Assembly: GCF_002776525.5 (NCBI RefSeq)
Contig: NC_045443.1
Coordinates: 48,484,157-48,548,156 of the forward strand
Origin: Piliocolobus tephrosceles
Lineage: Eukaryota > Chordata > Mammalia > Primates > Cercopithecidae
DNA: 64,000 bases
Direction of reading: 5' to 3'
Numbering within the stretch: position 1 is the stretch's first letter; each line of letters starts with the position of its first letter. The translations under genes were made by a program, and so were the position numbers. The notes beneath the pieces are model-generated. The model saw nothing but the letters and a program-made list of their open reading frames with translations. It was not told where the DNA came from and ran no database searches. Positions 10,001 to 22,000 of this stretch are shown here, piece by piece.

Positions 10001-13000
10001 CTCCTGCCTCAGCCTCCCGAGTAGCTGGGACTACAGGCGCCCGCCAACTCGTCCGACTAGTTTTTTTTGTATTTTTTAGTAGAGACGGGGTTTCACTGTG
10101 TTCGCCAGGATGGTCTCGATCTCTTGACCTCGTGATCTGCCCATCTCGGCCTCCCAAAGTGCTGGGATTACAGGCTTGAGCCACCGTGCCCGGCCATACA
10201 GAAAATATTTTTTGGCCAGGTGTGGTGGCTCACGCCTGTAACCCCAGCACTTTGGGAGGCCAAGGCGGGTGGATCACCTGAGATTGGGAGTTCAAGACCA
10301 GCCTGACCAACATAGAGAAACCCCGCCTCTACTAAAAATACAAAATTAGCCGGGTGTGGTGGCGCATGCCTGTAATCCCAATTACTCAGGAGGCTGAGAC
10401 AGGAGAATCGTTTGAACCTGGGAGGCCAAGGTTGTGGTGAGCTGAGATCATGCCATTGCACTCTAACCTGGGCAACTAGAGTGAAACTCCATCTCAAAAA
10501 AAAAGAAAAATATTTTTAATGGTGTAGCTTAAGTGTACAGTGTTTATAGTCTAAGTAGTGTGCAGTAATGTCCCAAGCCTTCACATTCACTCACCACTCA
10601 CTGACTCACCCAGAGCAGCTTCCACTCCTGCAAGCTTCACTCATGATAGTGCCCTATACAAGTGTATCACTTCTTACCTTTATAGGCATTTTTACTCTAC
10701 TTTTCTATGTTTAGATACACAAATATTAACCACTGTGTCACAACTGCCTACAGAATTCAGTAAAGTAACATGCTGTATAGGTTTGCAGCCCAGAAGCAAT
10801 AGGCTATACCATACAGCCACACATAATGACAAAATCGCTGAATAATGCATTTCTCAGGGCATATCCCTGTTGTTGAGCAATACATTACTGTATAATATGA
10901 CCTTTCTGTATTTTTTAAAAATATCTTAACCTCTTTAACTCCTTTTTGAAATAACTTGAGATTTAATTAAATAAATACCTAGAAGATAGGGCCAGTTTAA
11001 GGTCAAGTATTGGGAAATGGGCACAGAGACACCATGAAGTCCCAGTTCATTCTTGTTTCTTCTGGTTCCCACCTGCTTGACTGCCCTAAGGGTATTGTTC
11101 CCTGCTGGATTCCCCTTGTAGCCTGTAGTGAAGATTCCAGCCTGTTCCCAAACCCCTGTCAACCTAATGCCCAATCTATTCTCTGTATATCTGGTCTTAC
11201 CTCTTCTTGAGGTTCAGGTGCTGTGAGGTTGTTGTTTTCTGGTACCGCGGAGACTTGAAGCTGGTCTTGGCCCTACAAAGAGAAGAGTTCTGTTAGTAAG
11301 AGGTGGCTCAACCTTTCCAGCCTCTCAGCGTAGAAGTGTCTTCTGTGCCTTATACTTTACAAGGGTCTCAGTATTTGTACTATTACAAAGGGCAAAATAC
11401 AGGCCAGGCGCGGTGGCTCAAGCCTGTAATCCCAGCACTTTGGGAGGCCGAGACGGGTGGATCACGAGGTCAGGAGATCGAGACCATCCTGGCTAACACG
11501 GTGAAACCCCGTCTCTACTAAAAAATACAAAAAGAACTAGCTGGGCAAGGTGGCGGGCGCCTGTGGTCCCAGCTACTCGGAGGCTGAGGCAGGAGAACGG
11601 CGTAAACCCGGGAGGCGGAGTTTGCAGTGAGCTGAGATCCGGCCACTGCACTCCAGCCCGGGCGACAGAGCGAGACTCCGTCTCAAAAAAAAAAAAAAAA
11701 AAAAAAAAAAACAAAGGGCAAAATACAATGTTGTTTCACCAGAGCCTGAAGGCATCGGGAAAGGCTTTCATCCATCCTCTTTTACAGATGAAGAAACAAG
11801 AAACTAAGATTCAAAGGGTAAAAAGACTTGCTGGGACAGGAAACCAGGTCTTTGGATTCCAGTGCTGTTTCCACGATCAAACACCACGTAATCTGTGTGA
11901 CATGGTGTGGATGTGTATCTACAAGGGAGTGCGAGGTCTTAAAATTACTACCTGCCATTTTTAGATGAACCCTCCTCAAGAACATATTGCAACTCTCACA
12001 CTTAAGTGATCCTAATCCATGACATGCAGTTAGGAGAAGCAAGTGGTAAAATGATTTCTTTGGGAAAAATTTTAGGTTCTGAGATGGGAACCCAAGGTGT
12101 AGGAAGCCCGGTCTAGGCCATGTGCAGGGGTGCTGTAGTCCCAGCTCCTCGAGAGGCTGAGGCAGGAGGATCACTTTGGGCCAGGAGTATCAAGGTTGCA
12201 GTGCACTATGATTGCACCTGTGAATACCAACAGCAGTCCAGCCTGGGCAACATAGTGAGATCATCTCTAAAAATATAAATTTAAAAAAAGAAAGAAAACC
12301 CTGACTAGAAATTGCTATGCTAGGGGAAGATCCTGTGAGGTTTAAAACAAGTTTTTAAAGAATGAAATTTAATTCACAAACTATAAAATCCATATTTTAA
12401 AAACAGAACCAATTTCTTTTTAATTTTTTTATTTTATTTTTTATTTTTATTTTTTTTGAGAAGGAGTCTGGCTCTGTCACCTAGGCTGGAATGCAATGAT
12501 ATGATCTCAGTTCACTGCAACCTCTGCCTCCCAGGTTCAAGTGATTATCCTGCCTCAGTCTCCCAAGTAGCTGAGATTACAGGCTCCCACCACCATGCCT
12601 GACTTTTAGTAGAGATGAGGTTTCACTCTGTTGGCCAGGCTGGTCTCAACCTCCCGAACTCAAGTGATCCACCCCCTCAGCCTCCCAAAGTGTTGGGATT
12701 ACAGGCGTGAGCCATGGCGCCTGGCCAACAGAACCAATTTCTAGCAGTGTGATAGTCACTTGAAATTCCATGATTTCTCCTTGAAGGACATTTTCTTTCT
12801 TCTTACTCCCTCCTCCCTTTCCAGGTCATGAATTAGCTCAAAGGTGATGTTATATCACCTCCCAGAAAGTTATCAAAACATTCCGTCTCTCTGAGATGAT
12901 TCAAATGGTAAGCAAGAACAGATTTTTTCCCAGTAATTTTTTTTCAAAAATGGCTGTTTTTTCCCAGTTATATTTATATTTACCCATTTTTATATGTGAC

Positions 13001-16000
13001 ATGTCCATAATTCTGCCTGAGAGAAAATATGATTTATAATGCATCTGCAAGGGAAGTGAGCATACATAGGCTTCAGAGGATTGATAACACGAATAGGCTA
13101 GGATCTAAGATGCTCTAGTTGCTTAATTCTATAGCAAAAATATTTCTCCTTAGCTGATGAACAAAGCAATCCCACCAGAGAACTGGAAATATTATAAATC
13201 TCAGATATAAGGAGAAAGACACAGGGGAAAGGAGAGTGTATCCTGTACCTCTTTTTCAGGGATGACAGTGTTACTAGCCTGTTTGTTAAAATGGTCAGAA
13301 AGAGTCTTGGCTCCTATAAACTCTTCCCTTTAAAAAGACTACTCAAAGAATGCAAGCTTGTTTTGTCATTCCCCAGAGGCAAACAAAAGGTCACTCTATT
13401 ACTTTCTCCATCTAAAATCATATAATACATTATAAAACCAAACTGAAATCAATTCAACCACTGAGTTGCTCTTTTCAGTGCAGAAAAATGAGAAGTGGCT
13501 ATGCTTACCTACTCAAAACCCTGCATTTATCTTGCGCTTATTCACTATCCACATGTCCTGCCTCTCTCTCTCCATCGGCACAGTTGCCTCAGACTAAAAC
13601 CCGACCAAGGAAAAGTTATTTTTATTATTAATTTAAAAAATCTTTTTCTGAGATGGGGTCTCACTCTGTTGCCCAGGCTGTAGTGCAGTGGCGTGATCAC
13701 AGCTCACTGTACCTTTGACCTCCCTGGGCTCAGGTGATCCCACCTCAGCTTCCCAAGTAGCTGAGGCCATAGGCATGTGACACTATGCCTGGCTAATTTT
13801 TGTATTTTTTGTAGAGATGGGTTTTTCCTATGTTGCCCAGGCTGATCTTAAACTCCTGGGGTCAAGTGATCCACCTGCCTCAGCCCCCCACAAAGTGCTA
13901 GGATTACAGCCACTTTGGGAGGTTGAGGCACTGCACCCAGATCTTTTTATTAAAATTTTTTTTAAAGAGATGAGATCTCACTGTGTTGCCGAAGCTGGAG
14001 TGCAGTGGCTATTCACAGGTGTGATCATAGCATACTACAGTGTCGAACACCTGGGCTCAAGTGATCCTCCCGCCTCAGCCTCCTGAGTAGCTGGGATTAC
14101 AGGTTTGCACTACTGAGCCTGACTTAAGGAAAAGTTTTTTTTTTTTTTTTGAGACGGAGTCTCACTCTGCCGCCTAGGCTGGAGAGCATTGGCACGATCT
14201 CGGCTCACTGCAAGCTCCACCTCCCAGGTTCAAGCCATTCTCCTGCCTCAGCCTCCCGAGTAGCTGGGACTACAGGCGCCTGCCACTACGCCCGGCTAAT
14301 TTTTTTGTATTTTTAGTAGAGACGGGGTTTCACTGTGTTAGCCAGGATGGTCTCAATCTCCTGACCTTGTGATCCGCCCGCCTCGGCCTCCCAAAGTGCT
14401 GGGATTACAGGCGTGAGCCACCGCGCCCGGCCGGAAAAGTTTTTTTTTTTTTTTTTTGAGACAGTTTGCTCTTGTTGCCCAGGCTGGAGTCCAATGGCAA
14501 GATCTCGGTTCACTGCAACCTCTGTCTCCCGGGTTCAAGCAGTTCTCTTGCCTCAGCCTTCTCAGCTGGGATTTCAGGCGCATGTCACCATGCACGGCTA
14601 ATTTTTGTATTTTTAGCAGAGATGGGGTTTCACCACATTGACCAGACTGGTCTCGAACTCTTGAACTCCTGACCTCAGCTGATCCACCCACCTTGGCCTC
14701 CCAAAGTGCTGAGATTACAGGCGTGAGCCACTGCGCCCGGCCTAGGAAAAGTTTTATATCTTGCTCTGTTAGGGCCCTCAGTGCTTCATGTGAATCAGGA
14801 CTGAGGGCCTCTGAAAGATATACTTCTGGAAAAAGAAAAATAAATTTTAATATGTAAAAACAATAGGGCATAATCATGTAGATGACTTAGGCTTTTAGTA
14901 CCTCTGAGGAGTCAGCTGAGATAAGCTTATCATCCTCTTCCTTGTCTTCCATCTTCTTTGCCTCTCCAGGCTCTGAAGCAATCTGTGAATCAAAGTGAAC
15001 AGTGGAGGAGAGAGTCCCACACCTTCCCATCCTGGGGGCCATCCCTGTGCCCCTGGTCCATATTAGCTTCTTTCAGATAGCAGGAGGCTCCTGAGGTAGC
15101 CTCGATCAGACACAGGCAGTAGTAGGGTGGGATGACCTGATGAGTGCCAGATATCTCACACACTTCTCCCAGATACACACACGGCTCATGTGCTAGCCTT
15201 CCGCATTGCTCACGTCACCGCTGACTGCTCTATAAACTTGCAACTCAGCTCCCACTCCCTGTGCCCTTCCCTACTTAATTTTTCTTTGTATCACTTATCA
15301 TTACTAGATCGTAATTTTATTTATTCTTTTTTTTTTTTTTTTTTGAGATGGAGTCTCGCTCTGTCTCCCAGGCTGGAGTACAGTGGCGCGATCTCCGCCC
15401 ACTGCAAGCTCCGCCTCCTGGGTTCACGCCATTCTCCTTCCTCAGCCTCCCGAGTAGCTGGGATTACAGGCACATGTCACAATGCCGAGCTAATTTTTTG
15501 TATTTTTAGTAGAGACGGGGTTTCACCATGTTGGCCAGGATCTCCTGACCTCATGATCCACCCACCTCAGCCTCCCAAAGTGCTGGGATTACAGGCGTGA
15601 GCCACTGCGCCCGGCCCTTAGCTCTTAACATCAAGGAAAGATAACTAATTCTTAAGGCGGCCCATCCCACTTTTTTTTTGGTCAGCCCCTTGTGTCTCCT
15701 TTGCCCTTCCACAATATTTTTTTCATCCCATTTTAAAAATTGAGCTAATTGTTGAAAGTTCCTCTTGTATTGATCCAAAATGTATCTTTAAAAAAGTCTT
15801 TATACATAGTTTATGCCTCTGCCCTCTGGAGTGTCACAGAACAAGTCAAATCCCTATATGATAGCCTTTCCATATAATGTGACTAGAATATGACTTGAGG
15901 CCCAGCATGGTGGCTCACACCTGTAAGGCCAGCACTTTGGGAGGCAGAGACGGAAGGATCACTGGAGCCTAGGAGTTTGAAACCAGCCTGGGCAACAAGG

Positions 16001-19000
16001 CGAAACCCCGTCTCTACCAAAAATACAAAAATGAGGCAGGCGTGGTATGCGCCTGTAGTACCAGCTACTTGGGAGGCTAAGGAGGGAAGATCACTGGGGC
16101 CCAGAGAGGTCTGCAGTGAGTCGTGATCATGCCACTGCACTCCAGCCTGGGTGACAGAATGAGACCCTGCCTCAAAAGAAAGAAAAAAAAAGAGTATGAC
16201 TTGATTTACAGATCCTTCACAGAACTATTTGCTCTTCAATGGGTTGGCATCTCTCAATTTTTTTTCAAAAGCCTTAAAAATTTTTTTTGAGAAAGAGTCT
16301 CACTCTGGTGCTCAAGCTGGAGTGTAGTGGTGCTCACTGCAGCCTCAACCTCATAAGCTCAAGCAATCCTCCTGCCTCAGCCTCCCAAGTAGGGAGCAGC
16401 CTTTTTAAAAGACTGTCTTTTTTGCTTTACTTCCCTCTGTGAGTTCCTGCTTCTAGGTCTTCTCATCAGAGAAGACACACTCTGGAAATTTGCTGCCATT
16501 TTTTTCAGGGTCTATTTACCATAGTCACAGGTATAATGAAATGAAGTGAGACCCACCCTCCTGCCCCCACTAAAGAAGGTAAAGCTCAGGATTCCAACTA
16601 CTAGTTCTTCTTTGGTTTAAATTTATTATTTATTTTTTTATTTTTTAAATTTTGTGTTAATTTTTTTTTTAACTTTTTCTTTTTCTTTTCTTTTCTTTGA
16701 GACACAGTCTTACTCTGTTGCCCAGGCTGTAATGCAGTGACGTGACCTCGGCTTACTGCAACCTCTCCCTCCTGGGTTCAAGTGATTCTAGTGTTCTTGT
16801 GCCTCAGGTCTTCCAAGTAGCTGAGACTACAGACGCCACCATGCCTGGCTAAGTTTTGTATTTTTAATGGAGACAGGGTTTCACTATGTTGGCCAGGTTG
16901 GTCTTGAACTCCTGGCCTCACGTGATCTGCCTGCCTCGGCCTCCCAAAGTGCTGGAATTACAGGTGTGAGCCACGATACCTGGCTTCAACTACAGGTTCT
17001 TTATACTAGGAACTCCCAGAACTTGGAGGAAAAGAAAGAAATTAGTAAGAATCTGCTCATTAACACTACTAGAGATAAGCACCTTATAGAAATCAATTAC
17101 CGGCTGGGTGCGGTGGCTCACGCCTATAATCCCAGCACTTTGGGAGGCCGACGCGGGTAGATCACGAGGTCAGGAGTTCGGGACCAGCCTGACCAACATG
17201 GAGAGACCAGCCTGGCGTGGTGGCTCACGCCTGTAGTCCCAGCACTTTGGGAGGATGAGGAGGGTGGATCACGAGGTCAGGAGATCGAGACCATCCTTAC
17301 TAACATGGTGAAACCCCATCTCTACTAAAAATACAAAAAATTAGCCGGGTGTGGTGGTGTGTGCCTGTAATCCCAGCTACTCTGGAGGCTGAGGCAGGAG
17401 AATCGCTTGAACCCAGGAGGCGGAGCTTGCAGTGAGCAGAGATGGCGCCACTGCACTCCAGCCTGGGCAACAGAGTGAGACTCCGTCTCAAAAAAAAAAC
17501 CAATTACCCTAAAAGTAGATTACTAAATTGCTATGAAGACATGAAACAATCCCCAGAATCCAAAAAGGTGTCCAAGAGTATTCTGACTTTAGTAAAGATA
17601 CCTACATGGAGGTTATAAAAGGATATAAAGACACTACCAGAGCCGGGTGCAGTGGCTCACATCTGTAATCTCAGTACTTTGGGAGGCCAAGACAGGAGGA
17701 TCACTTGAGACCAGTAATTCAAGATCAGCCTGGGCAACATAAGGAGACCCTATCTCTACTGGGGGAGGATCACTTGAGCTTGAGAGGTTGAGGCTGCAAT
17801 GAGCTGTGATTGCACCCCTACACTCCAGCCTGGGTGCCACAGTGAGACCCTAACTTAAATAAATAAATTAATTAAATTAAATACCCAACCAGAACTACTC
17901 TTACCTGAGATGTCATTAAGGTGGGGGAAGTACAAAGTTCTTCAGGGTTCTGATTGTGGATGTTTTCATTTTCTTTGGCCTCAGGAGTTCTCACTGGCTT
18001 CTCTGGTGTTTCTGGATTAGGAGAGACCTCTAGGGAGGTCCTAGGACTTGGAGTCCCAGTCCCCAAGGAGGCCCTAGGGCTGGTGGGTGAACCCCCTCCA
18101 GAGGCTGGAGGGCTGGAGGGTATGTTCCCTGAGGAGGGCCTGGGGCTTGCAGTGGCTCTAGGTGGAGGAGGCCTACTAGGGGGTGCTGAGGTCCTCTGGA
18201 GAGAGGCTCTCTTCTTTGGTTGTTCGGATCCTTCACTTGCGGTGCGGGTTCGGAGGACTACTTCTGCGGCAGATGATGAAGGCTGCCCTGAAGGGCTCAG
18301 GGCTCCGCCAGGTGATGGAGCTGGGGAGCTGGGGAGAACTTCCTCCTGGGACTTGACACTCTCAATGGTAAGAGAGGGCTGGGCCTGGGCGGGGCCATTG
18401 CAGGCTGGTAGAGGCTCTTCTTCCTCAGAGGAGCTTGCTTCAGATCCTTCCTTCTCTATTTCCTCATCTTCTAAGAGCTCCTTGATCTCAGAATTGTCGT
18501 CCCCCTGGGCTGCATCAGGTGCCAGATCTTCAGTTGCTGAGACAGATTCACTCTCACTCTTCAAGGAAAGTGTAGAGGGACTAGTAGGTGAGGAAAGAGG
18601 ACTGGAGACCATAGTTGTCTGAACTGGGGGAGAAATGACTAAAGAGCGCCTGCTGCTGATAAAAAAGGAAGATGTTCAGATTCAGAATGGCTAAAAACCA
18701 GAAGCAATGTAAATATGCAAAAATAAATTATGATGCATATAATAAACAGAATAAAGCAATTTAAAATGTTAGAAAGTTTGCATAATTTACAATAACACTT
18801 ACAGAGTGAAGTGAAAAAAGGCCAAAATTTTATCTATATCATGAACTCAATTATGTAAAAATATGTACAGAGAAAGAGACTGGAAAGAAACACTGCAAAA
18901 TGTTAGCAAATATTTTCTCTGGGGCAAAGATTAATGGGTGATATACAGTTGAACTACACAGATTTCATATTTGTGAATTACCTACTTATTTATTTGGAAC

Positions 19001-22000
19001 CCCCAAATCAATACTTGTGGCCCTTTCCCAGTCACTATTAGACATGCACAAGTAGTGAAGAATGAGTTGCTTGGCACCCACTTTCCAGATGAAGTCTAAC
19101 AAGACAACCATCTACCTTCTTGCTTCCGTTCTCAAACTGTAAACAAGTGTCCTTTCCACCATGTTTTCCTAACTTTGTGCTTTTTGTTGGTGATTTTGCT
19201 ATTTAAAATGGCCCCCAAGCTGTAGTGATAAGTGCAAAAAGACTGTGATGTGCCTTCCAGAGAAAATACATGTATTAGATAAGCTTCATTCAGGCATGAG
19301 TTACAATACTGCTGGTTGTGAGTTCAATATTAATAAATTAATAATATAGATTAAATAAGGTGTCTTTAAACATAAACTCACATGAAACAAGGTTATATGT
19401 TGGGTGGCTGATGAAAATTTTGTGATCAGGGGCTCACAGAAACCTGTGGTTTGATGTTCAGTGAGTGTGGCAACTTTATAGAACAAAACTACCATGAACA
19501 AGAATCAACTATAACATTTATCAAGTACCTACTATGTGCTGGATGCCATGCTTATCCTTGAGCATCCAGGATTAGAATCTAGAATATATCAGCAAACAAA
19601 AACTTATATAGATCAATTGTTTTATAAAAGGTCAACAACCCAATTGAAAAATGGGAAAACAATATATAGGAAAGTCACAGAACAGGAATGTTAAATGGCC
19701 AATAACATGAAAAGATACTCAAGGTAATTAGCAATTATGAAGCTATGACTTAAAACTTTAAAAAAATTCCGTTTCATACCCATGAGCTTGTAAGAATGAA
19801 GAAGTCTGACAATTTCTCATGTAGTGAGAATGTGGACTCATGAGGGCTCTTACTCACTGCTAATGGGTAGTAAACTGGAATCATCACCTTGCAGAGCAAT
19901 ATGGCAATATCTCATAAGGGTCGAGAAGCCCCATGACAGATCTTATGACTCAATAATCCTGCTTCAAGTATAGACCCTAAAGAAACTCTTGATAATATTC
20001 ACAGGGACAAATGTAAAACTTGTTCATCACAACATAATTTATAATAGCAAAAACCTAGAAGGTAATTCAAATGCCCCAAACTAGCAGGAGGATAAATAAA
20101 TCATGAACTAGGCATACAATAACAACTATAGAAAGGAAACAGCAGAGTTACTATAGCAACATATAGTAATAATGAAAAATCTTACAAACAATACTAAAAG
20201 AACAAAAGAAGTTGCAGAACAATACATACAGTATAAGTCCATTTATATAAAGTTTAAAAACATGCAAAACAGCCAGGCATGGTGGCTCATACCTGTAATC
20301 CCAGCATTCTGGGAGGCCAAGGCGGGCAGATCACGAGGTCAGAAGTTCAAGACCAGCCTGGCCAACATAGTGAAACCCTGTCTCTACTAAAAATACAAAA
20401 ATTAGCTGGATATGGTGGCGTGCGCCTGTAATCCCAGCTACTTGGAGGCTGAGGCAGGAGAATCGCTTGAACCCGGGAGGCGGAGGTTGCAGTGAGCCAA
20501 GATCGTGCCATTGCATTACAGCCTGGGCAAGACCCTGTCTCAAAAACAAAAAAACAAACAAAAAACACACAAAAAATGCAAAACAATATTTTATGTATGC
20601 ATGTATGTGTGAAACAATACAATGTGTGCATGCTACATTTAGTATTATTTAGTATTTCCATGTGTGTTATGTGTGAAACATACATGCACACATAAAATAA
20701 AACAACACACATGGAAATGATAAATACTAAATGTAACGTAGTGGTTACCTTTAGTGGTGTCAGAAAGAAAAAGTGAGTGGAAAAGGAACAGCTATATTTA
20801 CAACATATTTACATGGCTATTTGTTATATTATTCTTTATACATTTAGTTATGTCTGAAATATTTAATTTTTATTAATTGTTTTAGAGACAGGGTCTTGCT
20901 CTGTCCCCCAGGCTGCAGTGAAGTGGCATGATCACAGCTCACTGCACCCTCAAACTCCTGCGCTCAAGTGATCCTCCTGCTTCAACCTCCTGAGTAGCTA
21001 GGAGTACAGGTACGCACCACTGTGCCTGGCTAATCTTTATTTTCTTTTAATCTTTTTTTTGTAGAGATGAGATTTCACTATGCTGCCCAGACTGGTCTCA
21101 AACTCCTGGTCTCAAGTGATTCTCCTGCCTCAGCCTCCCAAAATACTGGGATTATAGGCATGAGCCACCATGTCTGGCCCTGAAATAATTTAGTAAAAAA
21201 CAAAATAAATTATATAGGAGCATAGTATAAACAACAAACATCATCATGCACATGCACATAGGGACAGGTCAGGATTCTGGACTGGAGATGAAGATTTTGA
21301 ATACGTTCACACATGGGACAAACGAAGCAAAAGAGTCTTGGACGGTGCTCACCTTGACAGTCCCTTCACCACAAAGACTTTATTGGAATGTTGCTTCTCC
21401 AGTTTGCTCATCACCTCGTAGAGATTGTGGTTCAGCTAGAGCCAGTAAGAAAGTAGGGGATGCTAGCCAATTGGGAACCCGAGAGTGGCATATCCCTTCT
21501 CCCCTTCCCTTCAGACAGCTTCCCAAAATAAAACCTCCCCCTTTCAACTCTGATCTGAATTCCTCTTCATCTGTCTAGCATTAGACTCCAGGGTCCTGTC
21601 CCACCACCCCCTCCTTCCTTGTCTCTCTGTGTTCTAAGTTCTGCCTCTTCCATCGGACTGGCAGCTGTCTCAAGGCAGGGTCCATAACCGATGTCTGATT
21701 TGAGGTTCCAGCTTCTCACAGGTGATCCAGGGAATGAAAACTCATTTTTAGGTTGGGCGCGGTGGCTCAAGCCTGTAATCCCAGCACTTTGGGAGGCCGA
21801 GGCGGGCGGATCACGAGGTCAGGAGATCGAGACCATCCTGGCTAACACAGTGAAACCCTGTCTCTACTAAAAATACAAAACAATTAGCCGGGCGTGGTGG
21901 TGGGCACCTGTAGTCCCAGCTACTTGGGAAGCAGAGGCAAGAGAATGGCGTGAACCCGGGAAGTGGAGCCTGCAGTGAACCGAGATTGCGCCACTGCACT

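Larger units (their letters stand above)
8171..10905. mobile_element. Ancient DNA-transposon-like element broken by six Alus (intron 12)
   Basis: Non-Alu pieces 8171-8456, 8753-8800, 9104-9167, 9497-9690, 9818-9903, 10195-10213 and 10510-10905 are collinear parts of one known-looking repeat. It starts cacgtaccacataatgacg and ends with caatacattactgta; the two ends are weakly inverted relative to each other. A decayed coding patch (9540-9650) reads like the acidic C-terminus of a transposase. I cannot name the family with certainty. Confidence 0.6.

Noticed and set aside
14353..14877. 174-residue minus-strand open frame
   Set aside because: Almost entirely translated Alu (phrases such as [17 protein letters not shown]).
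17954..18622. 222-residue plus-strand open frame opposite BIN2 exon 10
   Set aside because: It is a shadow of the GC-rich, Ser/Pro-coding exon on the minus strand; no splice context, promoter or known domain.
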